Position numbers and translations under genes: made by a program. Below, piece after piece: positions 46,915-58,147 of a stretch of DNA of 64,000 bases; the stretch's first letter is position 1, and each line of letters begins with the position of its first letter. Source of the DNA: Chondrus crispus. Taxonomy: Eukaryota; Rhodophyta; Florideophyceae; Gigartinales; Gigartinaceae. Below the pieces are notes generated by a model that saw nothing but the letters and a program-made list of their open reading frames with translations, was not told the DNA's origin and did no database searches. The stretch lies in NCBI RefSeq assembly GCF_000350225.1, contig NW_005179110.1:32315-96314 (forward strand), read 5' to 3'.

Positions 46915-49434
46915 ATGGCCCCCCATTCCAGCAACATCCAACCCGACAACGATGAGGTCCAAGTCATTGAAACGGATAGTCGCCCCAGGCGCAGTCACCT
47001 TCCCAACAGCAATAGAGGTAGTGGCGAAAATTCGAAGCTCACAAATGCGAAAAGGCCGGTCGATTCCCAGGGCAATGGCACACGAAGAAGTCAACGCTCA
47101 CGTTCTGCGTATCAGGAGGAGACTCAAAGACACCCGCGGACTGCTTCCCGCAAGCCTGCGAGCCTCGACAAATCTATCTACGCCAATGACCAGCATTCTC
47201 GATGCCGTTCGAGCAAGAAAAACGATCCCGGGGTTGTTGATGTGGATGCCAACTCGGAGGAAACGCCCAGTGCTCGTGTTCGTGATCAGAGTCGCCACCA
47301 ACTCTCAAGTGCGAGAGCGGCTTCTAGCAAGAACTCCAGTACGCACGCGCGTCCAAATCTGAGCTCGAACGCGAGAAAGACCAAAAAGCAGTGCAACGAG
47401 CGAAGCTTCAAGGGGGATCGCCAACGGCGAGACAGGAATACATCCGAGATTTCGTTGCCACGGAAATCTCGATCTGCGAAACCATCTGAGCGTCCAATCC
47501 CTCTAGATGATGATGACGACGACAATACAGATGTCTGCATGCAAAGCACCAATGTTACCGCCAACAAACGTCCATTACGTTCGCCATCCCCGCCTGCCCT
47601 TGGCCGCAGAGCACGATTGTGCAAAACAAAACGGCTTAAAGATACTGACGAAGTAGCTGAAGAAGCAAAACAGCTGCAAGCGCTCGATGCCCCGTTTACA
47701 GGGCCATGTCATTTTCTTTTCAAGTTTCCCCCAACGGGAAGGGGATCAATTCGTGTCACTGCTGAGGAACGCGGAAGGCTCAATTCACGGCAATATCTAA
47801 ATGATACACTCATCGACTTTTATATCAAGTATCTCGAACACGGTCTTGCATATCGCCCCGACGACAAACAGTTCACTACAAAGTTTTTTAGCTCCTTCTT
47901 CTTCGGCGTTTTGAGGCGTGGAAAGCCTGGGGGATACAAAGGAGTAAAGTCAGCCATTGATTACGATGGAGTGAAAGGCTGGACAAAGGGAGTCGACTTG
48001 TTTTCCTTGGAATACGTCTTCGTCCCTATATGCGACTCATATCACTGGAGCTTGATTATTGTCGCCAACTTGCACGAACTCCAAGATTCCTTAGATGGGA
48101 AATTTGTCAATGGATCTGCAAAGCCAAAGATTTTCTATCTTGATTCCTTGGACCCGAAACGAGGACAAGAGTTCGGCATCATTATGTTGCACTATCTAGT
48201 GGAAGAGTATTTAAATCGCAAGAAGAGCGAAGATGTTTCCGATAGCCTTCACGAGGAGACCTTCAACCGTTTCAAAAAGGCGATATCAATACAAAAGGTC
48301 CTTGTTCCGCTCCAGAGCAACGAGTATGATTGTGGATTGTATGTACTGAACAACCTCGCTATGTTCTTGGAGAACAGGGATGACTTTATGATGAAGCTTT
48401 TGGACGATGAATTGAACCTGAAAGAGGTTTACTCACACATGGACATTCAAGGCTTGAGAATTGACATAACATCATTATTGAGCACTTTAGAGGACAACTG
48501 GAACAAAGTGCACCCGAAGTTCGATGTGGTTCCGAACATGACGGACGCTGACAATGGGGCAGACAATAGGAAGGAAGTGGAAGACTCCCCAACGCAAGAA
48601 GCTAGCTTGGAAGGGGAACCGACATGTGAAGATGGTGATATTCCTCAATCCCCACCTCCCCATGAGTGGATCAGCGTTCCAAATGGGAAAAGCTGCTCCA
48701 CCGAACCGACGATACCAAGAATCGCGGCCGGGTTCCGGAATAGGTCTTTTTCTAAACGGAGTGACCAAGAATTAGAGACATCTGAAAAACGTGGCTACGA
48801 GTCTAGTGCCAACGTGGTGATGCAGGACTGTGATGAGAGGTACAATCAAGAACTTGACAGCAGTTTGCCATGGCATGGAACTATGCCTGGTGACGAAGAG
48901 GGTGCAGCTGTTGATACCCACGAAGAGGGTGACTACGACGCACAGATGAGACCTGTTGGTGACACTAAAACAAATGAAACCATCGATGACGGAAACGGTA
49001 TACTTCCTTTCTTTCGACAATCTGCAAATCACCATGAAGACGGTGATACTACGAAAGATCAAGTGTTAGACAGTGGAATGGCTGCGGACTTTGCGGATCC
49101 CCGCAGTCGTCTGGTGGCACAGGCCTCTGAAGAGCGATCCATCTGGCATGAGTCTACGAGGAGTTCTGACAAGGTTGTCAAGAAAAAGCATCGACTTCGG
49201 GAAGAACCAACGCGCCGACAAGCAAAAAAGCGCCCCGCGTCTGGCTACGGAGGTGCAAAGTCTTTAAAAGCTCGTTCGAAGGTTGGCAGTCATCGCCGTA
49301 CGAAAAACAAGGCGAGTTCAGCAGCTGATGTCGAAATAGATGGGAGTGATCGGTCGCCTGTGACAATGCCCTCCTCAAACGTTGAAGAACAAATCATTGA
49401 CGGGTCTGAAGCCATAAGTGTAGTACTCCCGTAA
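46915..49434 (+). CDS. Ulp1/SENP-family SUMO protease
   Basis: The 839-residue protein has a C48 peptidase domain at about 265-525. It shows LNSRQYLNDTLIDFYIKYLEHGL, the catalytic His377 in YHWSLIIV, Asp in FYLDSLDPKRG, and Cys473 in YDCGLYVLNNLAMF. Sequence before and after the domain is long, charged and low complexity. The split spacing and long flanks resemble the Ulp2/SENP6-7 group, which trims poly-SUMO chains in the nucleus. Ulp1-type processing of SUMO precursors is the alternative. Basic runs in the N-terminus fit nuclear targeting. The start is the ATG at 46915; upstream codons lack ATG. Confidence 0.85.
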   Translation: MAPHSSNIQPDNDEVQVIETDSRPRRSHLPNSNRGSGENSKLTNAKRPVDSQGNGTRRSQRSRSAYQEETQRHPRTASRKPASLDKSIYANDQHSRCRSSKKNDPGVVDVDANSEETPSARVRDQSRHQLSSARAASSKNSSTHARPNLSSNARKTKKQCNERSFKGDRQRRDRNTSEISLPRKSRSAKPSERPIPLDDDDDDNTDVCMQSTNVTANKRPLRSPSPPALGRRARLCKTKRLKDTDEVAEEAKQLQALDAPFTGPCHFLFKFPPTGRGSIRVTAEERGRLNSRQYLNDTLIDFYIKYLEHGLAYRPDDKQFTTKFFSSFFFGVLRRGKPGGYKGVKSAIDYDGVKGWTKGVDLFSLEYVFVPICDSYHWSLIIVANLHELQDSLDGKFVNGSAKPKIFYLDSLDPKRGQEFGIIMLHYLVEEYLNRKKSEDVSDSLHEETFNRFKKAISIQKVLVPLQSNEYDCGLYVLNNLAMFLENRDDFMMKLLDDELNLKEVYSHMDIQGLRIDITSLLSTLEDNWNKVHPKFDVVPNMTDADNGADNRKEVEDSPTQEASLEGEPTCEDGDIPQSPPPHEWISVPNGKSCSTEPTIPRIAAGFRNRSFSKRSDQELETSEKRGYESSANVVMQDCDERYNQELDSSLPWHGTMPGDEEGAAVDTHEEGDYDAQMRPVGDTKTNETIDDGNGILPFFRQSANHHEDGDTTKDQVLDSGMAADFADPRSRLVAQASEERSIWHESTRSSDKVVKKKHRLREEPTRRQAKKRPASGYGGAKSLKARSKVGSHRRTKNKASSAADVEIDGSDRSPVTMPSSNVEEQIIDGSEAISVVLP

Positions 49435-50200
49435 AGTAGCGCAAATGGGATGTAAATAAGTCAGTGGTTTGTAGAAAAGAGAGGACCGGGTCCAACTGCT
49501 AGCAGCACATTTTCGGCCTCATGACACTCATGTACTCATGTAAAAACAAATACGGGCATCTGCCACCGCTTGTTGCTTTATATATTGGACGGATAAAGAT
49601 CATTTGTAACCGGGGTGAACCCCATGAAATGGCTGGCGAGACCCATCACACCTTCGAGATATTCAAAATTCGAAGCCTTTTCGTCTGTGTGAGACTTTTC
49701 CTTACCAGTCAATGATAGAGCCCTGCCATCTTAGTGCTATGGAGCACGCTGCTCCATTGTCGTATGACTGGCGTCTTCATCCGAAGAGTACATGTTTGCT
49801 GCTACGGGACGTGCAGATCCCAAGGTGTGGAATGCATCGAACGATACATGCCAAACCTCTCAATAGCAACAATCTCGCCCCAAAATGAGAACATTTCTAC
49901 GCTTTTAAGTCGTAGTGAGGTCACTTTGCTAAACCCCAAAGTGATCATCTATGTAGACGAATCAAATGGAAAAGGAGCTAAGCATCGATTTCAAATGATC
50001 ATTCGCAAACACAGCACTACACGTTGCCGTTTCGTTCGGACTCCTCGCTCCGAGCAAAGCAGTGGGCCCCGGAACATGTCATGACATGGTAGTACTGCAA
50101 ATGGAACCCGTTTGTGCGGCAAACTTCGGCAAACTTCGGCAAACTTCGGCATACGACCGTAACAACGAAATTCGTAGGCTAAAGAATTGTGAGGAATTTT
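49435..50200. other. intergenic with 10-bp tandem repeat
   Basis: No gene is supported in these 766 bases. AAACTTCGGC is repeated three times in a row at 50121-50150. Confidence 0.5.
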
Positions 50201-50545
50201 TCAGCTTCCACGATATGTCGAATATCCATACGGGCTCAGCAGTAGTGGTACGTGGTAATGAGATGCAGTTTCCTTGACAGTGAATGTGACATCACAATGC
50301 GGATAAAAACATTCCGCTTTCGTTGAATCGAAGTACTCCTGGACGAAAAACCGGATACGATATACACCTGCCCTCCAATCCTCACTCGTCAAGAGGTCTG
50401 TGACACGACCATTCTGGTCGCATATACCCTCTTTCAAACACTGCTCAGTTCCGTCCTCGTTGTGACGAAATACAGCTAATCGTAGTCCAGCAGCCGGCCG
50501 ACCAACTGACGTATCGAGGACATGTGTCGTAAGAGGACTTCCCAT
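50201..50545 (-). CDS. 5-hydroxyisourate hydrolase (transthyretin-like)
   Basis: The 114-residue protein starts MGSPLTTHVLDTSVGRPAAGL, continues RAGVYRIRFFVQEYF and FYPHCDVTFTV, and ends HYHVPLLLSPYGYSTYRGS. The HVLDT start, the conserved catalytic histidines and the C-terminal YRGS tetrapeptide are diagnostic of HIU hydrolase, the second step of urate breakdown to allantoin. The protein stops exactly at YRGS. The N-terminus is short and shows no PTS2 signal, and YRGS is not a PTS1, so a cytosolic location is possible even though many eukaryotic HIUases are peroxisomal. The start is the ATG at 50545. Confidence 0.92.
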   Translation of the reverse strand: MGSPLTTHVLDTSVGRPAAGLRLAVFRHNEDGTEQCLKEGICDQNGRVTDLLTSEDWRAGVYRIRFFVQEYFDSTKAECFYPHCDVTFTVKETASHYHVPLLLSPYGYSTYRGS

Positions 50546-51413
50546 TTGCAATGAAATACAAAGAGCAAAGTCTAGGGTGACCGCTAACACAAAACATGAA
50601 CCACGCTCTGATAACGAATGTCACAGGGCAGGAACGATAATCGCAGAAAGTTGTTTGGGTAATACCGAACTGGCAAAACTCAGTTCAGAGCAAGGCGTTC
50701 GTTTAGAGTCTGAAAATAATTACGACAAATCCACAGAAAAAATATATATATCTGTAGCCCTCTAAGACCATCATGGAGGTCACTGTTGCTGTAGTAGAGG
50801 CTTACTGTACGGTGCCACATGCCAAGCTTTTCCAGAACGATATGGAAGTGAACACACCCATCGCAATACACATGTCAAAAGCACCCATGCAAGTCTTCCC
50901 GTGTTACGAAAACGAACGCGATAGACGATTAGTTTCCAAACAATTGAACTGCAAAGTCGCTCACTTTGTGTTTCCGATTCGATCGCTCCTACACTACTGT
51001 CTTCTCCTTACCTTTAATTTGCTACTCTCCGTCTCACTCGAGTTCCTATCTAGCAGGCCCTCACTTATTGGCAGTGAATCCCACAAGAGTAACTTGTGTG
51101 GACTTTTGTCCGTAAAGGCCCTTCGGCAGTTAAGTTCTCACTCCAGGCGTTAACCATTACATGTTTAGATTTTTCCACACCATAATAGTCAACTTGAAGA
51201 TCGAAAAGGAGATGGCTCTTTAAAAGATATGGCACTGCCGTCTCGCTTTAAAGATTTCTTGTTAATAGCTTACCTTGTTCCTCGCCCTTTCACGTGTAGC
51301 CAAAAACAACAGCATTCAGAACTACAGTACCCAGGGTACAACAACTTTTGGAGTGCCCTTGCAGTGCTTGCGGGATCATCATTGCGAGATTTGTGGTGCT
51401 ACGTATATCTGTA
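50546..51413. other. intergenic, nothing recognised
   Basis: These 868 bases lie between HIUase and the pogo-like element. GTAC-containing stretches (CTTACTGTACGG at about 50803; CTACAGTACCCAGGGTAC at about 51321) are partial matches to the recurring motif. No gene was seen. Confidence 0.4.
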
Positions 51414-53508
51414 CACCGGGGACGGTATTTAGTGTCAGCGCTAAATAATTTAGTGACACTAATACCTGTCACAGCCTGGGACGACGACGGATCAATACAG
51501 ACATGCAACATGCCCCTTCTGTTGTGAGCTACACCACTCTCACCGCTAACATCAAGTATATTTCTACCATTCGAATTCACTAAGCCTGCGACAACATGTC
51601 GCTGTCAGCGTCACCGATCGTCGCGGCTCTAAATAGGGCAACAGCAGATCGCGCATCAAGAGTTGCTAACGCAGAACCTTCTTTGACATCCAGCGATGTC
51701 CCGTCGCCGCTCCGGCAGTATCTGATGAAACGCCAGATGCTCTGACGCCTACCAAGAGGCGAAAAATTCAATTGGTGCTGACCAAACACCAAAGGGCGCA
51801 GATTTCACGCTATATGGTGTCAAAGAAACAATCTGGTCGTGTAGTGCACATATGCGCACGTGCAGTTCTGGAATTCCCTGACTATTTTCGTGCCTCCCCG
51901 AACGCGAATATTGCAAAAGCTACGCGGTACTTCCAGTCTAAAACAACTACATTAGAAGGACAACGAGGGTGCCATGGTGACGCGCACATCTCATTCTCGC
52001 GAGTGATGAAGGGAGATACGCATAGGTACAACCGGGAAGCATCCCACGGGCGAGGAATAAAACGACGGCCTGTGGAAGTTGCTCTCTACAAGGACCTTAG
52101 TTTTGAGTTCGATAGGATGCGCAAGGCTGGGATGAAATTCAACAGATCTTTATTGAGGAGATTGGTTGTAAATCTGATAATAAACTCCGTGAATGATACG
52201 TACAATGCCAGTATAATTGACTCCAGAACAATGCTACCTATCATCAATTCCATATCTGCCCGATGGATTAAATCGTTCACGGAAGCGAATGGGATTGTTC
52301 AGCGTTCACAGACGGGTAAGCTCATGGTTTCTCCCAAAAAGCAGGAGAAAATTCATCGTGCTGTCACCTTCCATTTGGGGACCGTTTGCAGAGAGTTCCA
52401 GACTGGTCTCGTAAATGACGGCAATATATACAATGCCGACGAGACCCACTTCCTGATAAACAAGGATGATCAGATGACAATGGCTCGAAAAAGGGGACAG
52501 TGATGTTAAATACGCCGACGTAGTCTCAGGAGATGACGGAATGATGATGATGGTGCTACTGTCAGGCGGACGTGATGCAGGCCTGGAACCACCGTTTATG
52601 GTATTTCAAAATCGGGATCGAGCCTATCCTATTCGCAGCATCCCGGACAACGTTTTTGGCCTATCTTATCTTAGTAGTCCTAAAGGTTGGATGGACGGGA
52701 TCGTCATTCTCCAATACTTGAAAGAACCAAGAGCGATTAGGAACTTGACGAATGGGAGAAGACGCATACTTTACATAGATATTTGCTCTGGGCATGCACT
52801 AACAGATGAACTTAGAAAATGTGTCGATGGCTTGAACACGGAGATACGTTTTTTCCACACAACGCTACTGACTTGCTGCAATCCGCTGACTCTTTTATTA
52901 TTCAAAAAATTAAGACAGCATGGAAAATCCGTTGGGATGATTACAAGCTTTACATGATAGAAAACAACATGTATGCTGTTGAGAGAGGCCCAAGGTCTTC
53001 GGGGCGATTGCAGAATCCTGGAAAATATTTCTTTTTAAAGTTGGCAGAAAACGCTGTCAAAAGATGTCGCTGCGCAACCGGATAAGGACGGTGTCTCTTA
53101 TGCTCTTAAGGCAATGATTCGGTGCGGTTTGGCGCTGAACTTGAACGGCCTTTGGGAAGAAAGGCAGTTGACCCCGCAACTGCAGGAGATTGTCAAAAGT
53201 ACTGTGAAAACTTTGATGGTGTTACAGTGCAAGAGTCGATGGATGTCGTAGACCTGGTCCAATAACGCACTGATGATTAGAGGTAGGCACGTGAGGTTTT
53301 GGTAGGACGAAAATAAATGCTGTAGGCTGTAATGGGATCTAACTTACACTATTCAGTGTTTCTTTCAGCAATGTCAGTGACAGCAGTACCGTTTTTCACT
53401 GAAATAGTGTAAGTAAGGAAATAGTATCACTGACATTAATGTATGTTTAGGGTTTGAGATTTCCACCACGGAAATGGTATTAGTGACACTAAATACCGTC
53501 CCCGGGTG
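51414..53508. mobile_element. pogo-like (DDE) DNA transposon, decayed
   Basis: The ends CACC(C)GGGGACGGTATTTAGTG are inverted copies flanked by TA (51412-51413 and 53509-53510), giving a 2,095-bp element. Each end also forms a GGTATT-AGTGTCACT-AATACC type palindrome, split at the left by about 16 extra bases. A further subterminal hairpin, CTTACACTATT...AATAGTGTAAG, lies at about 53343-53415. The interior encodes a transposase in several frames. TA duplication and the DDE_1-like protein place it near pogo/Tigger. Confidence 0.75.
51596..53084 (+). pseudogene. broken pogo-like transposase
   Basis: Coding similarity runs from MSLSASPIVAALNRA (51596) through TKRRKIQLVLTKHQRAQISRYM. It continues with IYNADETHFLINKDD (first catalytic Asp) and RRILYIDICSGHAL (second Asp), then PHNATDLLQSADSFIIQKIKTAW near the third acidic residue. 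These match DDE_1 (pogo/Tigger) transposases in order. The parts lie in at least three reading frames: a frame change near 51700, a stop at 52501-52503 and another frame change near 52860. The longest intact piece is 51772-52503. It is therefore not functional as read. Confidence 0.7.
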
Positions 53509-53835
53509 TACGTACCACTAGAGAGGTAAGGCCTACAGTAGGGCTGTTTTCCCGTGTTGTTGTTCCCTGATTTATGTTCCGTTGAATTAAACACGTTTCA
53601 CCCGTTTTTGATGACTCGGATTTACCGTCCATGCGAGATACATTACAGAGCTCTTCCGTCCCTGTTTACACTTACAACCCTCACTACACGTGTACAGTTT
53701 GCCGCAAGATCAAGAAGATGGACCAGTCATGTCGCTGTCGACGGCCTCTTCGCCGCATCCTCGGAATCCCGTTTACTCGGTGAAGAGAACCTCTTCAGTT
53801 GAAAGCGTCGACCGCAGTGCTGTATTCGCAGCAAG
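53509..53835. other. upstream region of KLHDC4 gene
   Basis: These 327 bases lie between the transposon and the KLHDC4 first exon. CCTACAGTAGGGC (about 53531) is a small palindrome. No gene was seen. Confidence 0.4.
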
Positions 53836-55877
53836 ATGGGAAAGAAAGATAAGAAGAAGAAGGGCCTCGGAAAGGCGAAAACTGAGGCCAAGGCGGCGAA
53901 GAAAGTTGAAAAAGCGTCGAGGAAAGCTCGGGCCGCTGATGGTGACGTACGATTCCTACCCAATCCAAGTCATTTTGTCGAGCACGCTACTCTTTACTTC
54001 AGATCAGAAATCTAACCATGGTAGCATTTGTCTGTTCACTTGTATTGCATACCGTATAACAGGACGTCGAAGCAATATTAGCTGAAATCCTCGCAAGAGA
54101 GGCAGAGGCCGTCGCTGTTGCAGAACACCAAGATGTCGAGCCTCCTTCTCCGCGTGCAGCATTTACTATAATTCCCAGTTCTGTCAACGAAGATGAACTG
54201 ATACAGTTTGGCGGGGAGCGTTACACGGGTGATAGGGCGGCCTTTTTCAACGACTTGTATGTCTTCAACGTCGAGAAGAAAACATGGGCCAGATACGACT
54301 CACCTACTCGCCCTCCTCCTAGAAGCTCCCACGCCGCAGCGCTCCACAGAAGCATGATGTATATATTCGGTGGAGAGTTCAGCAACCCGAGTCTCAGCCA
54401 GTACCGGCACTACCGCGACCTGTGGCGTCTAGATCTTACCGACATGAGCTGGGAGCGAATTGATATACGCGGCGGCCCAACAGCCCGTTCTGGATGCCGC
54501 ATGTGTATTGTAGAAAACAAACTCGTCGTTTTCGGAGGCTTTTTCGATACTGGCTTTGAAAACAAGTATCTCAACGATATGTATTACGTCGATCTCTCAT
54601 TGGATGAACTCAAATGGACAAAAGTCGAAGTTTCGGCTGTTGACATTGTACCTTCCCCTCGGTCAGGCTTCCAGTGGGTTGTTAGCGGTTCAGAAGCCGT
54701 CCTCTATGGAGGTTATTGCAAAGAAGCTGCTCAAAAGGCAAGAAATGTCTCACACAAAGGAAAGAAAAAGGGAGGTGACGCCATCGAGGAATCAATGGTG
54801 TCTCGAGGAGTGATACTGCAAGACTGCTACAAATTATCCGGGGAAACACTCAAGTGGCAGAAAATGAAGCGGACTGGCTACGGGCCGTCGCAGAGGGCAG
54901 GGTTTTCAATGGTTCTTCACAAGCGTAACGCCGTTTTGTTCGGTGGTGTCGAAGACGACGAAACCGAGGAGGAGATGCAATCAATCTTTTTCAATGATAT
55001 GTTCGCCTTGAATTTAGATCGCAAGAAGTGGTTCCCGATGACCCTCCGCAAGAAGAAGGGGAAGAAAGCCAAGAGGCGCCGAAGGAAGACGAGCCAAGCG
55101 AGTCAATCTGATGGAGACCAGATGGATATTGTGGAACCTGTCCAAGTACTAGTCGAAAGCGCGCCAGTAGACGAAGATGATGACGACGATGACGACGACG
55201 AGAAAGAACTCGACACTGACGCGCTCGAGGCAGCTTTGAAGGCAAAGGAGGAGGAGGCTGTTCCCTGTGGACGATTTAACTCAGCCGTGGCCGTTCAAAA
55301 GAATGTAATGTACATTGTAGGTGGCATGGTGGAACGGGGAGATCAAGAGATAACCCTTGATGATATCTGGTCAGTCGACCTCAATAAGCTGGACGAATTT
55401 AAAGAGCTAAAGGGGTTGGGTGAAGAGTGTGCGGCATGGGTAGCTTCTGACGACGAAGAGGAGGACGAAGATGCGGGTGAGGATGAAGATGAGGTCATGA
55501 GCGACAGCGCGGGTGATGATGGCGAAGATGATGAGGACGTTGAAGAGAGAAAACGGCAGCGCGGAGGGCGGCGCAATCGCTTGCGGGAACGAGTATCTGA
55601 GGACGACCACTTCACACCGAAAATCAATGAGTCACTAAAAGACTTCTTCGAAAGAACACGCCCATACTGGATAGGTGAAGTACACGAAGCGTTGGGCGAG
55701 TCTGGGAAGACGCTTCGTCGAATCTCATTCGAATGGGCGTACAAGAGATACTGGGAGATCAAGCCTTCTTTGAAGGAACTTGAAGAGTTAGAAGCTGAGC
55801 TGGCCAGAGAAGAAGAAATGGAAAAGGCCTTTGCGAAAGCCCAAATTGATCAGAAACGTGGTCGGAGTAGACGCTAA
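53836..55877 (+). CDS. KLHDC4: kelch-repeat protein KLHDC4, one intron
   Basis: Exon 1 is 53836-53946 and exon 2 is 54063-55877, with a 116-bp intron (GTACGA...ACAG) in phase 0, giving 641 residues. Exon 1 encodes the Lys-rich start MGKKDKKKKGLGKAKTEAKAAKKVEKASRKARA that is typical of KLHDC4 in animals. Exon 2 opens DVEAILAEILAREAEAV. Six or so kelch repeats follow (QFGGERYTGDRAAFFNDLYVF, YIFGGEFSNPSL, VFGGFFDTGFENKYLNDMYY, LYGGYCKEA, LFGGVEDDETEEE, YIVGGMVERG). Acidic and basic low-complexity inserts interrupt the propeller. The C-terminus (LKDFFERTRPYWIGEVHEAL) is a DUF4110 domain. Its molecular role is not well defined. Confidence 0.85.
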
Positions 55878-56471
55878 GCAGCCACACGATATCTTTCGGT
55901 ACTGCGCAAGCCTCTAGTCATAATCGTCTTGTTGGCGTAAGATGCGACGAAGTCGCGACGGCTGCATGCGAAATGGTGACCCCGCAGTAACGAGACGAGT
56001 TCATTTGCGCTGCAACTGCTCACAGAGTCACATGGATTGCTCGCTTGCTGTCTCGTTATCTGTAGTTGCTGGAAGCAGGCAGGCATAGGCAACGGTGAAA
56101 AGAGGTTACAGCTAAAGAGGGCTATCGAATTCATCGTTCGATTCCAAATCGAGCAGCGTGTGTGGCATCGTGCTTATGTAAGCAGAGAATCGCAAAGCTC
56201 ACATAGCAATGCACAAATGCCGTTGGACAACAGACATATACATAGCAACAGTACACAGTGTTCATAAAAACGCCAGAATTTGCAGGTTTTTAATGCTTGC
56301 TCAACGCGCGATGCCCGTTTTTCCCTCGCTCTCGGTGGTCATACATGACCATGCACCAGCAAACGTGGCCCATGGTGACTAGAGCCCCTTGACGAGTTTA
56401 ATTGGAATTCAAAAGCGTCTTATGAGCTCTCCTGGCCTCGCCATGCTTCAGTGATCGAGCCACGGCCCAGT
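55878..56471. other. intergenic, nothing recognised
   Basis: These 594 bases lie between two + strand genes. I see no coding frame, repeat or RNA gene. Confidence 0.4.
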
Positions 56472-57578
56472 ATGGGCTCTAGCGATCCTGCTCTGCGCGA
56501 GAGGTATCGTAATATTCTCAGCGCTAACTGCACAGCTGACTGCGATTCGCTTCGCCGCCTTGTACTGCTCGATGGCTTACCAAGCGACGCCAATGTCATT
56601 CACACCGATTTTTTCGGTCGATGCTCTCTTCGAGGCCTCGTATGGAAAGCTCTTCTTGGGATTGGCACCGTGGATGCAAACGAGTACGCCTCACTTGTGC
56701 GCGAGGGGCCATCGTCGGAGGACTCTCGTGTTCGTGAGGATGCCCGCCGCACCTTCTCGAAGAACGATGACTTCATCGCACGAGTACCAAAGGACAAAAT
56801 CATTCGTCTCCTGAACGCTTACGTCCGCGCTTGTGGGAACAAACGTGGTGTCTACGCTCAGAGCATGAGTCTTCTGGCAGCTCCGTTCCTATACGTCATG
56901 CCAGAACCTGATGCGTTCCATTGCTTCCGAGTCTTACTGCAGGAGAAGGTGCCCTCGTACGTCAAAAGGTATTCAGGTGCGAGGCATGGATGTGAACTCC
57001 TCGACAGGTGTCTCCTAGACACTGACCCCTCCTTGCATCAGCTCTTCTCCCGTCACGGACTCAACGCCGAGGTTTACGCATTTCCAAGCATCTCATCACT
57101 TGGCGCATGCGTACAGCCTATGTCAGATACTGTGCGTCTCTGGGATATACAACTCGCGTTTGGAGTCCACGTGCACATTCTATTCACTCTTGCTAGACTA
57201 CTGCTCTCAAGCGGCACCATACTGGAAACCGCCAAGAAGACATCAGCTGCTCCACTCGTGACAAGACAGCTCGAGCAAGGACTAGGTTTAGATGCTGAGA
57301 CAGTCCTTGCAAAGGCAGTGCCATTGGCAAGTCAACTGAATCCTGATTTATACAGCGAGCTTGTCTCACACGTAACATACGTACCGAGTGACTCTACTGC
57401 CACATCCGAAATTACCGCCGATTGGCAACAAGTTGTCGGGCACTCGTCCGAATCTGGAGGGACCCAACGCCTCAATGGACCCAAAAATAATACATGGGAG
57501 GCATCAAGAAGGCTGGATCACAACAATTCCAAACCGAAGGTACCCACGGATAGAAAGTCCTCAGACGACGTGAGTTGA
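56472..57578 (+). CDS. BUB2: TBC-domain GTPase-activating protein BUB2/Cdc16-like
   Basis: The 368-residue protein is a TBC (Rab-GAP-like) domain of the BUB2 type. It has SLRGLVWKALLG, VREDARRTFSKN carrying the catalytic arginine, and YAQSMSLLAAPFLYVMPEPDAFHCFRVLL with the glutamine finger. It also has AEVYAFPSISSLGACVQPMSDTVRLWDIQLAFGVHVHILF, which closely follows yeast Bub2 and fission yeast Cdc16. Those proteins, with Bfa1/Byr4, restrain the Tem1/Spg1 GTPase that drives mitotic exit or septation. The usual YxQGM is YAQSM here. The tail after ~310 is low complexity. The start is the ATG at 56472. Confidence 0.82.
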   Translation: MGSSDPALRERYRNILSANCTADCDSLRRLVLLDGLPSDANVIHTDFFGRCSLRGLVWKALLGIGTVDANEYASLVREGPSSEDSRVREDARRTFSKNDDFIARVPKDKIIRLLNAYVRACGNKRGVYAQSMSLLAAPFLYVMPEPDAFHCFRVLLQEKVPSYVKRYSGARHGCELLDRCLLDTDPSLHQLFSRHGLNAEVYAFPSISSLGACVQPMSDTVRLWDIQLAFGVHVHILFTLARLLLSSGTILETAKKTSAAPLVTRQLEQGLGLDAETVLAKAVPLASQLNPDLYSELVSHVTYVPSDSTATSEITADWQQVVGHSSESGGTQRLNGPKNNTWEASRRLDHNNSKPKVPTDRKSSDDVS

Positions 57579-58147
57579 ATTCAAGCTCGCGAAGGAAATG
57601 TATCACCGCTGAGATAAACCTTCGTGGAAGATAGGATGATGGGATGGGAACCATGGAGAGGCGCCTTTGGATTAGTGCACCTCTGTGATTGATTATGTGA
57701 ATCAAGAGTTCCCCTCGATGCCGTATCACGCGAAAGATCCATCGTCTTCATCAGCAATGCGACCCAAGGCCGCAAACTTCAGAATCGGTTTTGCCAAACG
57801 TGACATGAACAAGTGAGGACGAAAGCTCAACAAACTCAGCTGAGCGAGGATGACCTGGGCTCGTGAGGGCTAAAGATATATTTTGTGCTGCCGCGGGAAT
57901 TTAAGATGGTCGAAGACTGCTCTCTTGCCAAGTACGAATCGGTATCACCCCATCCGAATGCAGCATAACTACTAGAGATGGACACAAAAGCAAAACGTGT
58001 TGTTAGGCACTGGTGAAACATGACATGTAGTCTACAGTGTTCGGCACGACAGAACAGGCACCGGCGCGACGATTTCAATAAACGTGTGACGCTAACATTT
58101 AACACGTGCTACCCCTCAACGAAACATGTGTGACGATGGCAGCCATC
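57579..58147. other. convergent intergenic, nothing recognised
   Basis: These 569 bases lie between BUB2 and UTP17, which converge. No feature is supported. Confidence 0.4.
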
